DNA of 64,000 nucleotides from Rossellomorea vietnamensis (GTDB lineage: Bacteria; Bacillota; Bacilli; Bacillales; Bacillaceae_B): NCBI RefSeq assembly GCF_025398035.1, contig NZ_CP104558.1, positions 620,001-684,000 on the forward strand, given 5' to 3'. Shown piece by piece: positions 8,713 to 16,373 of this stretch (position 1 is its first letter; the number at the start of each line of letters is the position of its first letter). Under the pieces are notes generated by a model, which did no database searches, was not told the DNA's origin, and saw nothing but the letters and a program-made list of their open reading frames with translations. Made by a program: the position numbers and the translations under genes.

Positions 8713-9270
8713 ATGGAAGTGTTAAATGATGTGAAGCTCGGAACGTTACAGAAAGGTCATATTTTCTACCCCTTTCAACAGGAGGAAGCCTACATTCGAA
8801 ATCTGATGTTATTTATTCGGGCAGGCTTGGAAAACAATCAACATATGCTTATTGTTGAAAGCATGCGAAATATCACAAAGGTCAAGCATAGAATGAACAG
8901 ATTGTATACAGAGGAACAGCTCTCATCCATTTCATTAGTTGATAATTTTGACTACTATTTTTTAAACGGGGATTTTAACACTCAGCATATTCTCAACGCT
9001 TTCCAGAAGGATCTCTCTGTCATAAGGAAATTGAACTCTTCCATAAGAACCTGGGGGCATGTCGAATGGATTTCGAAAGAACCGGACGCAAACTTAATCA
9101 AGGAATTTGAATCGATCGCTGATGATTATGTCCTTCAGGAAGGTATGTTATCTATTTGTGCATATCCAAGTCACAGCTTATCAAGTACGTTGACAGAAAC
9201 CTTGGAGATGGTTCATCAGTATGTGTTGACAGATGAGGATCTTCGATTATCCATGACATATAGAAGATAG
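8713..9270 (+). CDS. MEDS-domain sensory protein
   Basis: A soluble 185-residue protein that consists almost entirely of a MEDS (methanogen/methylotroph DcmR sensory) domain. The recognisable segments are the N-terminal GTLQKGHIFYPFQQEEAYIRNLMLFIRAGLENN, the central HMLIVES strand and the terminal CAYPSHSLSS. MEDS domains occur with kinases, HTH domains or alone and are thought to sense small molecules. Here no output domain is fused, so signalling must go through a partner. The RecA-like fold may be inactive because no P-loop is visible. GAGGTGAGG lies before the ATG. Confidence 0.75.
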   Translation: MEVLNDVKLGTLQKGHIFYPFQQEEAYIRNLMLFIRAGLENNQHMLIVESMRNITKVKHRMNRLYTEEQLSSISLVDNFDYYFLNGDFNTQHILNAFQKDLSVIRKLNSSIRTWGHVEWISKEPDANLIKEFESIADDYVLQEGMLSICAYPSHSLSSTLTETLEMVHQYVLTDEDLRLSMTYRR

Positions 9271-9279
9271 TAAACTGTT

Positions 9280-9316
9280 AAGATCCTTCTTTCACGAAGG
9301 GTCTTTTATTTTTGAA
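9280..9316 (+). terminator. Terminator of the MEDS gene
   Basis: AAGATCCTTC / GAAGGGTCTT with a six-base loop is followed by TTATTTTT. Confidence 0.9.
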
Positions 9317-9443
9317 CTGCTCGGTGCTTTTCCATAATGACTTTACCGATAGATAGTCAAGTTCAGTTATCCTTCCCTAATCCTATTATATGATTCTTTA
9401 AAAAAGGATCAGTTGTTTTTTTCTCATGGTTCTATGAGTGACA

Positions 9444-9494
9444 CCCCTCCAATAACTATAACTATAAGGCTTTCTATCTTTATTCCAGGAGGGG
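9444..9494 (+). promoter_or_regulatory. Possible anti-Shine-Dalgarno hairpin
   Basis: CCCCTCC (9444-9450) is exactly complementary to GGAGGGG (9488-9494), the ribosome binding site of the next gene. If transcribed, the 37-base loop could close and hide the start. No known riboswitch pattern was recognised between the arms. Confidence 0.35.
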
Positions 9495-9499
9495 CTCTT

Positions 9500-9955
9500 G
9501 TGAACGGAACCATAAATCCCATCAAATTGAATGAAGTCATTGAGTATGAGGATCTTTTTCATGAAACATATTCCGGAACATCTTTAAAGGCAGGGCGCAT
9601 TGTGCAAATCGTGTACTGGATTAAATCTGGGAAATCTTTTATTACATATGATATCCTGGATCATAAAAAGAAATATGTGAATATTGAAGATTCCCTCTCG
9701 CCCCCATCAATCCAAAGACAGGAAATCAGCTTTGAAACGTTATTTGACTTGAAGCAGCCGGTTGATATTGAGATAGCCGGGGTGAAGAGACCTTCTGTAA
9801 TCGTATCGATCACCATTCATTGGAGTGATGACGGAACCGAGGTTTCTTATGGGGTGACTGATCGGACGGATACCACCTATTTTGGAGTTCGGGAAGAATT
9901 GTTGGTTAATTGGAATCCACATTTACCCGCTAGAAGCTTAAATACATCTCTATAA
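9500..9955 (+). CDS. Hypothetical protein
   Basis: I do not recognise this 151-residue protein. The GTG at 9500 follows AGGAGGGG by five bases. The frame is open 29 codons further up, but without a spaced ribosome binding site. It is soluble, predicted rich in beta strands (ETLFDLKQPVDIEIAG, SVIVSITIHWSDDGTEVSYGV), with no signal peptide or membrane segment. The balanced composition and the strong terminators on both sides argue that it is a real, separately transcribed gene. Confidence 0.65.
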   Translation: MNGTINPIKLNEVIEYEDLFHETYSGTSLKAGRIVQIVYWIKSGKSFITYDILDHKKKYVNIEDSLSPPSIQRQEISFETLFDLKQPVDIEIAGVKRPSVIVSITIHWSDDGTEVSYGVTDRTDTTYFGVREELLVNWNPHLPARSLNTSL

Positions 9956-9958
9956 ATC

Positions 9959-10000
9959 AAAAAGGTACCAGGGTCCCTAATCGGACCCTGGTACCTTTTT
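9959..10000. terminator. Strong bidirectional terminator
   Basis: An 18-bp perfect stem (AAAAAGGTACCAGGGTCC and its complement) with a six-base loop separates two convergent genes. Confidence 0.95.
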
Positions 10001-10006
10001 GATTTC

Positions 10007-10381
10007 TTACTTATAGAACACTTTGTCTACATTATATTTCGCTTGAAGTTTATTGATGATATATGTTTCATAAATGTCACGATCCATTGCGTCCTCTACG
10101 ATGGCTACATCGATTCGGTAGACTTCATCTCTGTGATTACGCAGTGGGGATACAGTATCTTCAAGATGCTTCTTTACTCTTTGTCGCAGCTTTCTGGCTT
10201 TCCCAACGAATAGAAGTTCATCATTGATATTATAAAATAAGATGATGCCGCCCTTATCTCTTGGAATTTCGTGAAGATCGATAAAGCCTTGGATGCTTTT
10301 GATCTTTGGTTCTTCTGAGTCTTTTGCTTGTTTTCGTTCCGTTATGGAAATATCCGCTTGAGGGATTTGAATGTTTATCAT
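10007..10381 (-). CDS. GIY-YIG-like domain protein (UvrC N-terminal type)
   Basis: A 124-residue protein matching the N-terminal nuclease domain of UvrC from about residue 43 to 118 (GGIILFYNINDELLFVGKARKLRQRVKKHL, then YETYIINKLQAKYNV). The usual catalytic tyrosines are altered: GVY becomes G-I-I at 45-47, and YVG becomes F-V-G at 58-60. The Arg of the KLRxR segment and the Glu near 105 remain. Active GIY-YIG enzymes cleave DNA during repair. This variant may be inactive or use a different mechanism. It has a weak, distant ribosome binding site. Confidence 0.75.
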   Translation of the reverse strand: MINIQIPQADISITERKQAKDSEEPKIKSIQGFIDLHEIPRDKGGIILFYNINDELLFVGKARKLRQRVKKHLEDTVSPLRNHRDEVYRIDVAIVEDAMDRDIYETYIINKLQAKYNVDKVFYK

Positions 10382-10507
10382 GTATGGTCACGTCCTTTGT
10401 TTGCTCTAAGAAGTAATGGTAACACAAAAAGGATACAATTACTATACTACGAAGCACTTCCCTTAAAAAAGGATAGCCTCCCCCCGTAAGTTTCCTTATG
10501 TGTATTG

Positions 10508-11395
10508 TTATTTTTGAACGGGAACGAGAATGTTCAGATGTTGTTTCAAATTTTCTATTGTGATAGGGAGTTGGTCTCCCTCGTCCCCATCAACATTGGC
10601 TATCATCTCATAGGTGGAGTTCGCCTGGAGTTTGGTCACTTTCATATAGTGTACATGTTCACTTTCCGCTAATTCACCCAGCAGGATTTTAGGAAGTAAT
10701 AAAAGGAACTTGGGAAGAGCCATATCTTTAATAATGAATACATGAAGCTGTCCATCATTCACCTTGGCTTCCGGTGCGATGGTTTCCATCCCTCCCACAG
10801 AATTGGTCAGGGCAACAAGCATCAGAAGGGCTTCCCCTTCCCAATCATGTTCGGATTGGACCTTAAGCTCGAACGGCTGCTTCTCTTTCATTTTCTTCAT
10901 TCCTTCTATTATATAGGCAAGTGGACCAAGTTTTGATTTCTGTTCAACCGGTGTGGAAAATGAAGCCTCTGCCAATGCTCCGACTGCCACAATATTGATG
11001 AAGTATCGATCATTGATCTTTCCAACGTCGGTTTTCTGGACATGATTTTGTTTAAAGATATCGATTGCTTCTTCAGGTTTCATTGGAATATTGAGAGCGC
11101 GCGCAAAATCATTGACCGTACCAAGCGGGATCAGACCGAATAAAGGACGGTACTCCTGTTCAGCCATCCCGTTAATGGCTTCATTGATCGTGCCATCCCC
11201 TCCCATTGCGGCAAGGAAATCATACCTTTTCTCACAGGCTTCCCTCGCAAATTCCATTGCATCCCCCTCTCCTTTAGTCAATCGTAAAACGGTCTCATAT
11301 CCCATCTCCTTCATCGTTTTAAGTGCATGGTCACTATATTGTTCACCCAATTCCTTCCCAGAAGATGGATTGACGATTAACATGGCTTGCTTCAC
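10508..11395 (-). CDS. Diacylglycerol/lipid kinase (YegS/BmrU family)
   Basis: A 295-residue kinase of the DAGK-catalytic family, which phosphorylates diacylglycerol or a related lipid at the membrane surface. The nucleotide-binding motif GGDGTINEAINGM is at about residues 66-78, preceded by LIVNPSSG at the N-terminus and followed by GLIPLGTVNDFARAL. The C-terminal beta-sandwich domain is intact. The start is GTG at 11395 with GGGAGG upstream. B. subtilis has several paralogs (DgkB, BmrU, YtlR), and which one is closest cannot be decided by eye. It is transcribed alone. Confidence 0.85.
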   Translation of the reverse strand: MKQAMLIVNPSSGKELGEQYSDHALKTMKEMGYETVLRLTKGEGDAMEFAREACEKRYDFLAAMGGDGTINEAINGMAEQEYRPLFGLIPLGTVNDFARALNIPMKPEEAIDIFKQNHVQKTDVGKINDRYFINIVAVGALAEASFSTPVEQKSKLGPLAYIIEGMKKMKEKQPFELKVQSEHDWEGEALLMLVALTNSVGGMETIAPEAKVNDGQLHVFIIKDMALPKFLLLLPKILLGELAESEHVHYMKVTKLQANSTYEMIANVDGDEGDQLPITIENLKQHLNILVPVQK

Positions 11396-11521
11396 GCTAT
11401 TTCCTCCCTTTTACATTATGTATTTATTAGGCTTTACCCTAATTGTAAAGAGAGGAATCCTTTTCCATCGCTAAAAAGCAGGGAAGCGAATTGTAAACCG
11501 ATTTCTATGTCCTCAATATCT

Positions 11522-13678
11522 TTAATGAAACAACCCGGACTCTTTTGATTTCTTCGTAAAAGCTTTTGTCCTTTTACTTAGAGGCCCTTTGAAAAATGTG
11601 CCGAATAGTAAAGCAATGACGCCAAATAAGCTTAGAATTAAAAGATCCCTGTACACTCTCTCCCGAACGATCCCGCCAACCGCTTCCCTCATGAGATCGA
11701 TGCTATAAGAAAATGGAAGGAAGGGATGGATGGTTTGGAAAAAAGTCGGCAAAAGGGGCACTGGATAAGTCCCTCCGGCTCCTGCAATCTGCAGGACCAG
11801 AAGGACGATGGCCATCGCTTTTCCGATATTCCCAAATACCGATACCAACGTATACACCACAATCATAAAAACAATGCTGATGAATAATCCGAAGCCAATA
11901 AACCAACCAGGTTCTGCGATATGAACCCCCAGGATAAAAATGTCTCCAACTGTTACAATCAAGGCTTGTATGAAACCAATACAAATAAACGTCAGGAGTT
12001 TCCCAAAATAAATTTGCCTTTCAGAAAACTCATGTGGAGCGATGACTTCCGTTGCTAATAGTGAGATCAATAAAAGGGCACCTACCCAGATGGCTAACAC
12101 AGTATAAAATGGGGTCATGGCAGCCCCGTAATTTCGGATTGGAAATAAACTATTTTTATTTAATACAACCGGTTCTTCAAAGAAGCTTTTCTCTGCATTG
12201 GGATCATTCCGAAGGAGATCAATGATTTCATTGATATTGGTTTCCCCCTGGATATCCCTGATACGTCCGGCAAGCTGGCTGATTTTGTCTTTTAAATACG
12301 GAAATTGACTTGAAACGCTTTGGAGGGTTTCGGTTCCTTTGTCGATGTTCTTATCTGTATTAGAGAGAATCCTTTCCACTTCCGGAATGGTCCCCTGGAT
12401 GTCTTGAAGGATATTTCTTGCTTCATTCAACGTTCCCTTCGCTTTAGCTACCTCTCCCAATACAGCCGGTTCAATCGTTTGTTTGTATCTTTTTATAAGT
12501 TCATCCATGTCATTATCCGTTTTACGGGCACGATCTTGGATGCCCTTGATCAATTCGTTCACGTCTTGTTGTTTTGTTGCAACGAAATCATTTAGTTTTT
12601 GACCTTCTTTTTGAATTCTTTGCATTTCCAGCTTAACTTTCTCCAGCTGATTTAAGGCATCTTCAATTTGTTTCTGGTTTGTATTTTCTTCATTCTTCTG
12701 TAACGATTGTAAGGATGCTTCAACAGTATCAATCGTCTGGATGGAGGCGCTAAGCTTATCAGCTATTCCCTTGTTAATGGTTTCCGCTCCACTAAGGTCT
12801 ACGGAAGAGGTTTGAATTTGCCCAAGGAACTCATTGACCCTGGCAGCCATTTCCTGTACTTGTTCTAAACCTTCTTGAATGGTTGGAGCCAACTTATTTA
12901 ATTCATTTTCTGCTTTGTTGAGAAAATCCGTTGTACGATCAATTGTATCAAGCCCCTGATTCGTCACACGTTTCACATCTGGAATTTCACCTTGTGCTTT
13001 CTGAATGATCCGCTTGGCGCTCTCGGCATCTGACAAAGATTCATTCAGGGCAGCACCGATTCCCGGTAACTTTCGATCTACTGTAAATACATAATCTTCA
13101 AACCTTTTGATGTCGGGGAGGTCCTTTTGAATCTCAATTCCCAGCTCATTAAACAGTTCAAATATGGTCCCATTGACAGTCGAAATAAACGAACCTGTAA
13201 TTTTATCGACAATCCCACCTGCCCCGGATTCTGTAATTTTCGGGGCGATGGCATTGATCTTTTCGTTTACATAATATTCCAAGGTCGCCTTTTCAGGTTT
13301 ATCCTCTATGACAGTTGCCAACTTCCGTGAGAAGTCGTCGGGAATGATGATGACAGCGAAATACTCCCCGTATTCAACACGGTCCATCGCTTTTTTTCTG
13401 TCAACAAACTTCCAGTTCATATCATCATTTTTCTTTAATTCCTTCACAAGACCCTCCCCGATATTCAGTTTTCCCCCCTTGAGTTCCGCCCCCTTATCTT
13501 CATTCACGACCCCGACCGGAAGCTGATCGGTCTTACTGTAAGGGTCCCAGGAAGCACCGATGTTAAACCAGGCATAAAGAGATGGTAACAACATCAAGCC
13601 TCCTATCCAGAATGCAGCTACCCAGTTCCTGGATACATTTTTTATGTCTCTAAAGAAAATTCTCCAGATGTTTTGCAT
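11522..13678 (-). CDS. yhgE: YhgE/Pip-family membrane protein
   Basis: This 718-residue protein has one N-terminal membrane segment (about residues 18-37) and a long extracellular region with coiled coil (about 190-480). At the C-terminus lies an ABC-2-permease-like group of five or six membrane segments (about 525-700). This is the YhgE/Pip layout (phage infection protein of lactococci, related to EsaA of type VII secretion). Its cellular role is uncertain. AAAGGCGGA precedes the ATG. No type VII secretion genes are nearby, so a role as a phage receptor or envelope protein is only inferred from the family. Confidence 0.9.
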   Translation of the reverse strand: MQNIWRIFFRDIKNVSRNWVAAFWIGGLMLLPSLYAWFNIGASWDPYSKTDQLPVGVVNEDKGAELKGGKLNIGEGLVKELKKNDDMNWKFVDRKKAMDRVEYGEYFAVIIIPDDFSRKLATVIEDKPEKATLEYYVNEKINAIAPKITESGAGGIVDKITGSFISTVNGTIFELFNELGIEIQKDLPDIKRFEDYVFTVDRKLPGIGAALNESLSDAESAKRIIQKAQGEIPDVKRVTNQGLDTIDRTTDFLNKAENELNKLAPTIQEGLEQVQEMAARVNEFLGQIQTSSVDLSGAETINKGIADKLSASIQTIDTVEASLQSLQKNEENTNQKQIEDALNQLEKVKLEMQRIQKEGQKLNDFVATKQQDVNELIKGIQDRARKTDNDMDELIKRYKQTIEPAVLGEVAKAKGTLNEARNILQDIQGTIPEVERILSNTDKNIDKGTETLQSVSSQFPYLKDKISQLAGRIRDIQGETNINEIIDLLRNDPNAEKSFFEEPVVLNKNSLFPIRNYGAAMTPFYTVLAIWVGALLLISLLATEVIAPHEFSERQIYFGKLLTFICIGFIQALIVTVGDIFILGVHIAEPGWFIGFGLFISIVFMIVVYTLVSVFGNIGKAMAIVLLVLQIAGAGGTYPVPLLPTFFQTIHPFLPFSYSIDLMREAVGGIVRERVYRDLLILSLFGVIALLFGTFFKGPLSKRTKAFTKKSKESGLFH

Positions 13679-13775
13679 ATGAATTCCGCCTTTATCACTA
13701 AGCTGTCATTTGAAACTTAGTTTACCCAACCCGTGTTTTGCCACTACGGATGCTTGAAAATAAGTGATGATTTCT

Positions 13776-13816
13776 GAAAAAAAAAGGCCCTGACATTTGA
13801 AGTCAGGTACCCTTTC
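13776..13816 (-). terminator. Terminator of the MerR gene
   Basis: CCTGAC / GTCAGG with a six-base loop, followed on the minus strand by nine T. Confidence 0.85.
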
Positions 13817-13877
13817 CATTTTCATACTATAGGGTCAGTAACATTAATGTATGCTTACCAGCACGAATAAGGGAACT

Positions 13878-14249
13878 TCAACTATCTGATGTGTGTTCCG
13901 CCATAACTCTCTTATACGAACCAATCTTATTGTTCAACATTTCATTAGTAGACAGTAAAGTTTGAAGCTGCTCCTGTATATTTCGTTGATGTTCTTCAAG
14001 TAATGACAATCTTTCTTCCATGGTGTGATCCCCTTCCAGGAACAAAGCGGTATACTTTTTAATGGTTGATATGGGCATTTGAGTCTCCCTTAGTTTCAGC
14101 ACAAATTTCAGCCATTTCATATGGGATTCAGTATATTCTCTTACACCTGATGGTGATCGGTCTGGAGTGATGATTCCTTCTTTTTCATAATAACGAAGGG
14201 AGTGCGGAGTGACCCCCAATTCTGAAGACGCTTCACTAATACTATACAT
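13878..14249 (-). CDS. MerR-family transcriptional regulator
   Basis: A regulator of 123 residues. The N-terminal winged HTH (MYSISEASSELGVTPHSLRYYEKEGII) carries the MerR hallmark LRYYE, and a C-terminal dimerisation coiled coil spans about residues 70-115. No cysteine cluster is present, so it is not a classical metal or thiol sensor. It resembles the AdhR/NmlR-like aldehyde or stress group without the conserved Cys. The ATG at 14249 with GGAGG is preferred over an upstream ATG that overlaps the operator. The divergent SDR gene has a MerR-type promoter and is its probable target. Confidence 0.85.
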   Translation of the reverse strand: MYSISEASSELGVTPHSLRYYEKEGIITPDRSPSGVREYTESHMKWLKFVLKLRETQMPISTIKKYTALFLEGDHTMEERLSLLEEHQRNIQEQLQTLLSTNEMLNNKIGSYKRVMAEHTSDS

Positions 14250-14275
14250 TCCTGTTTCCTCCAATGCATAAACAG

Positions 14276-14306
14276 TTGACTTAGAGTCCACTCTAAGTTT
14301 TAGGAT
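14276..14306 (+). promoter_or_regulatory. MerR-type promoter with 19-bp spacer and operator
   Basis: The -35 box TTGACT (14276-14281) and -10 box TAGGAT (14301-14306) are separated by 19 bp. The perfect 9-2-9 palindrome ACTTAGAGT-CC-ACTCTAAGT (14279-14298) lies across the spacer. This is the hallmark of MerR-activated promoters, and it drives the SDR gene. Confidence 0.85.
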
Positions 14307-14340
14307 TGTAGTGTAACATAAATAGTCAGGAGGAGAAAAT

Positions 14341-15102
14341 ATGAACTATACAGTCATTACCGGAGCAAGCTCGGGAATCGGCTACGAGGCATCACTAGCC
14401 TTCGCAGCCAGAGGGAAGAATATCATAGCTGTTGCCAGACGAGAGGAAAAATTAAGTGAGCTGAAAGATGAGATTAAGGCTGCATACCCAGAGGTTGATG
14501 TCATAATCATGCCTGTCGATTTGTCCATCAGTGAGAACGTCTACCAACTTTATGAAAACTTGAAACAATACCAGATTCAAACGTTGATTAACAATGCCGG
14601 ATTTGGGAACTTCGATTCCATATCTGAGCAGAATCTTACAAAAATCCAAAATATGTTGAACCTTAATATAGAGGCATTGACCTTATTATCTTCCCTATTT
14701 GTAAGAGATTATGAACATGTAGCCGGTACTCAACTGATCAATGTTTCTTCAGGGGGTGGATACACAATTGTTGCGGATGCCGTAACCTATTGTGCTACGA
14801 AGTTCTATGTGAGTGCATTCACCGAAGGGCTCGCACAGGAGCTTGCTTCAAAAGGTTCTCAGATGAAAGCGAAAGTATTGGCACCAGCAGCGACAGAAAC
14901 AGAGTTCGCCCAACGATCATTTGATGTACCTGATTTCAATTATGATGGCACTGTGCCGCAATATCATACAGCAAAGGAAATGGCACAATTCATGTTGGAT
15001 CTGTATGACAGTGACAAAGTGGTGGGGATTGTTAATGGAGAGACATATGAGTTCAATCTAATGGATCCTATTTATCCATATGCCAATCGGACATCTAAAT
15101 AG
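14341..15102 (+). CDS. Short-chain dehydrogenase/reductase (SDR)
   Basis: A 253-residue NAD(P)-dependent oxidoreductase of the classical SDR type. The cofactor motif TGASSGIG is at residues 7-14, NNAG near 83-86, the catalytic Ser in NVSSGGG and the YxxxK pair (YCATK) near 150. VARREEK after the second strand suggests NADP(H). GGAGGAG precedes the ATG. The promoter is of MerR type and shared with the divergent MerR gene, so expression is probably induced by a small toxic compound such as an aldehyde. The exact substrate is unknown. Confidence 0.9.
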   Translation: MNYTVITGASSGIGYEASLAFAARGKNIIAVARREEKLSELKDEIKAAYPEVDVIIMPVDLSISENVYQLYENLKQYQIQTLINNAGFGNFDSISEQNLTKIQNMLNLNIEALTLLSSLFVRDYEHVAGTQLINVSSGGGYTIVADAVTYCATKFYVSAFTEGLAQELASKGSQMKAKVLAPAATETEFAQRSFDVPDFNYDGTVPQYHTAKEMAQFMLDLYDSDKVVGIVNGETYEFNLMDPIYPYANRTSK

Positions 15103-15117
15103 TTACCTAATCTTCTT

Positions 15118-15155
15118 ACAGTATCACGAAGGATTTTCTTCGTGGTACTGTCATT
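15118..15155 (+). terminator. Terminator of the SDR gene
   Basis: ACAGTATCACGAAG pairs with CTTCGTGGTACTGT, then CATTTCTT. The stem is strong and the T run is weak. Confidence 0.75.
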
Positions 15156-15222
15156 TCTTCCCGTAATCATGACATACATAATTCCCCCATTTCCCCTTTG
15201 ATCTATACTTCCTAATTTTATG

Positions 15223-15248
15223 GTTTAGGTAATATTTGATTGGGGTAA
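15223..15248 (+). promoter_or_regulatory. Sigma-B-like promoter
   Basis: GTTTAG (15223-15228), a 14-base spacer and GGGTAA (15243-15248) closely match the general stress sigma-B consensus GTTTAA-N13-15-GGGTAT. It lies 65 bases before a stressosome-type gene. Confidence 0.6.
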
Positions 15249-15312
15249 AAGAGAAGTATTTGACTTAATAATACATAAAAAATCTATTCTGGTATCGATG
15301 GGGGTTAATGTG

Positions 15313-16332
15313 ATGGCAAAGTATGATATTGATGTGAATGGTTCATTATTTGATTGGGATTTGGATAAGGGATCCATAACATTTGAAAATGATGAGGTTG
15401 TATTATTTTGGGTTAATACAGCGTTTAAAACGCTGATCGATTCCATCGAGGAAATAGCCGGGGAAAAAGAGGCAAGATTGGTCCTTGAGACGGCAGGCTA
15501 CCGAACCGGCCTGATCGTCAGTGACTTTTACTTAAAATCCATCGGGAAACCGGAAGAAATCCTGGATAAACTCCCTAACACATATGTAACGGCCGGTTGG
15601 GGAATTACAGAAATCTTATCGTATTCCATTGAAGAAAAAAAGGCAGTCGTGCAATTTTGTAATGGATGGGAGTATAAAGTGAATGTTGCACAGGGGAAAG
15701 AAGAAGAAGGAACATTCATGCCAGGTCATTGGGCTGGTGTGCTGACTGGAATATTCGGCTCCAAAGTTTGGTACCGGGTGGTCAAAAGCCAGATCAGTGG
15801 TGACGACTGTAGCGTATATGAGTTTTTCCCATCCGATATTTCTCCTTCCTTGAATGTCAATGCTCTAATGGAAGAGCAAACCTTAGCAGCCCAAGAAGAA
15901 TTGGATCGCATTACGAAGCAGAGAACCGAAGTGTTATCCGAGATCATCAAAGAAATCTCTTCACCAATCATTCCTGTATTGGACTCGATTCTCGTGGTCC
16001 CTCTTGTAGGTCGCTATAATGAAATTCGAGCTGAAGAATTGCTGAATAAAACACTTCTCAATCTGCCGCGTTACAAAGCTGAATTCCTGATCATCGATTT
16101 GACCAGTCTCAGCAGGGTGGATGATTATACGTTATCTTTCATTCAGAAATTCGTAAGTGCAGCCTCCCTATTGGGAACTAAGTGTCTACTTGTGGGGATT
16201 TCTTCTGAACTGAGTATTAAGGTCACACAGAGGGGCTATCGGATGAACCATATTCCCTGCTTTTCAATCCTGCAACAGGGAATCAACTACGCGCTCGATC
16301 AATTAGGTATGGAGATCATCAAGAAGGTGTAA
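15313..16332 (+). CDS. V4R-STAS protein (RsbR-like stressosome paralog)
   Basis: A 339-residue soluble protein. An N-terminal V4R-type ligand-binding domain (about residues 55-175: DFYLKSIGKPEE, FCNGWEY, MPGHWAG) is joined by a coiled-coil linker (about 185-212) to a C-terminal STAS domain (about 218-335). The layout, sensor plus linker plus STAS, is that of RsbR-family stressosome proteins. In STAS the residue aligned with RsbR Thr205 is Asp271, while a Ser (216/217) sits at the Thr171-like place. ATG 15313 has GGGGG 8 bases upstream. A sigma-B-like promoter precedes it. The ligand is unknown. Confidence 0.8.
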   Translation: MAKYDIDVNGSLFDWDLDKGSITFENDEVVLFWVNTAFKTLIDSIEEIAGEKEARLVLETAGYRTGLIVSDFYLKSIGKPEEILDKLPNTYVTAGWGITEILSYSIEEKKAVVQFCNGWEYKVNVAQGKEEEGTFMPGHWAGVLTGIFGSKVWYRVVKSQISGDDCSVYEFFPSDISPSLNVNALMEEQTLAAQEELDRITKQRTEVLSEIIKEISSPIIPVLDSILVVPLVGRYNEIRAEELLNKTLLNLPRYKAEFLIIDLTSLSRVDDYTLSFIQKFVSAASLLGTKCLLVGISSELSIKVTQRGYRMNHIPCFSILQQGINYALDQLGMEIIKKV

Positions 16333-16333
16333 G

Positions 16334-16368
16334 AGTAAATAGGCAGGATGATTTCCTGCCTTTTACTT
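16334..16368. terminator. Bidirectional terminator
   Basis: AGGCAGGA / TCCTGCCT, extended by AGTAAA / TTTACT, lies between convergent genes. Confidence 0.85.
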
Positions 16369-16373
16369 GTACC

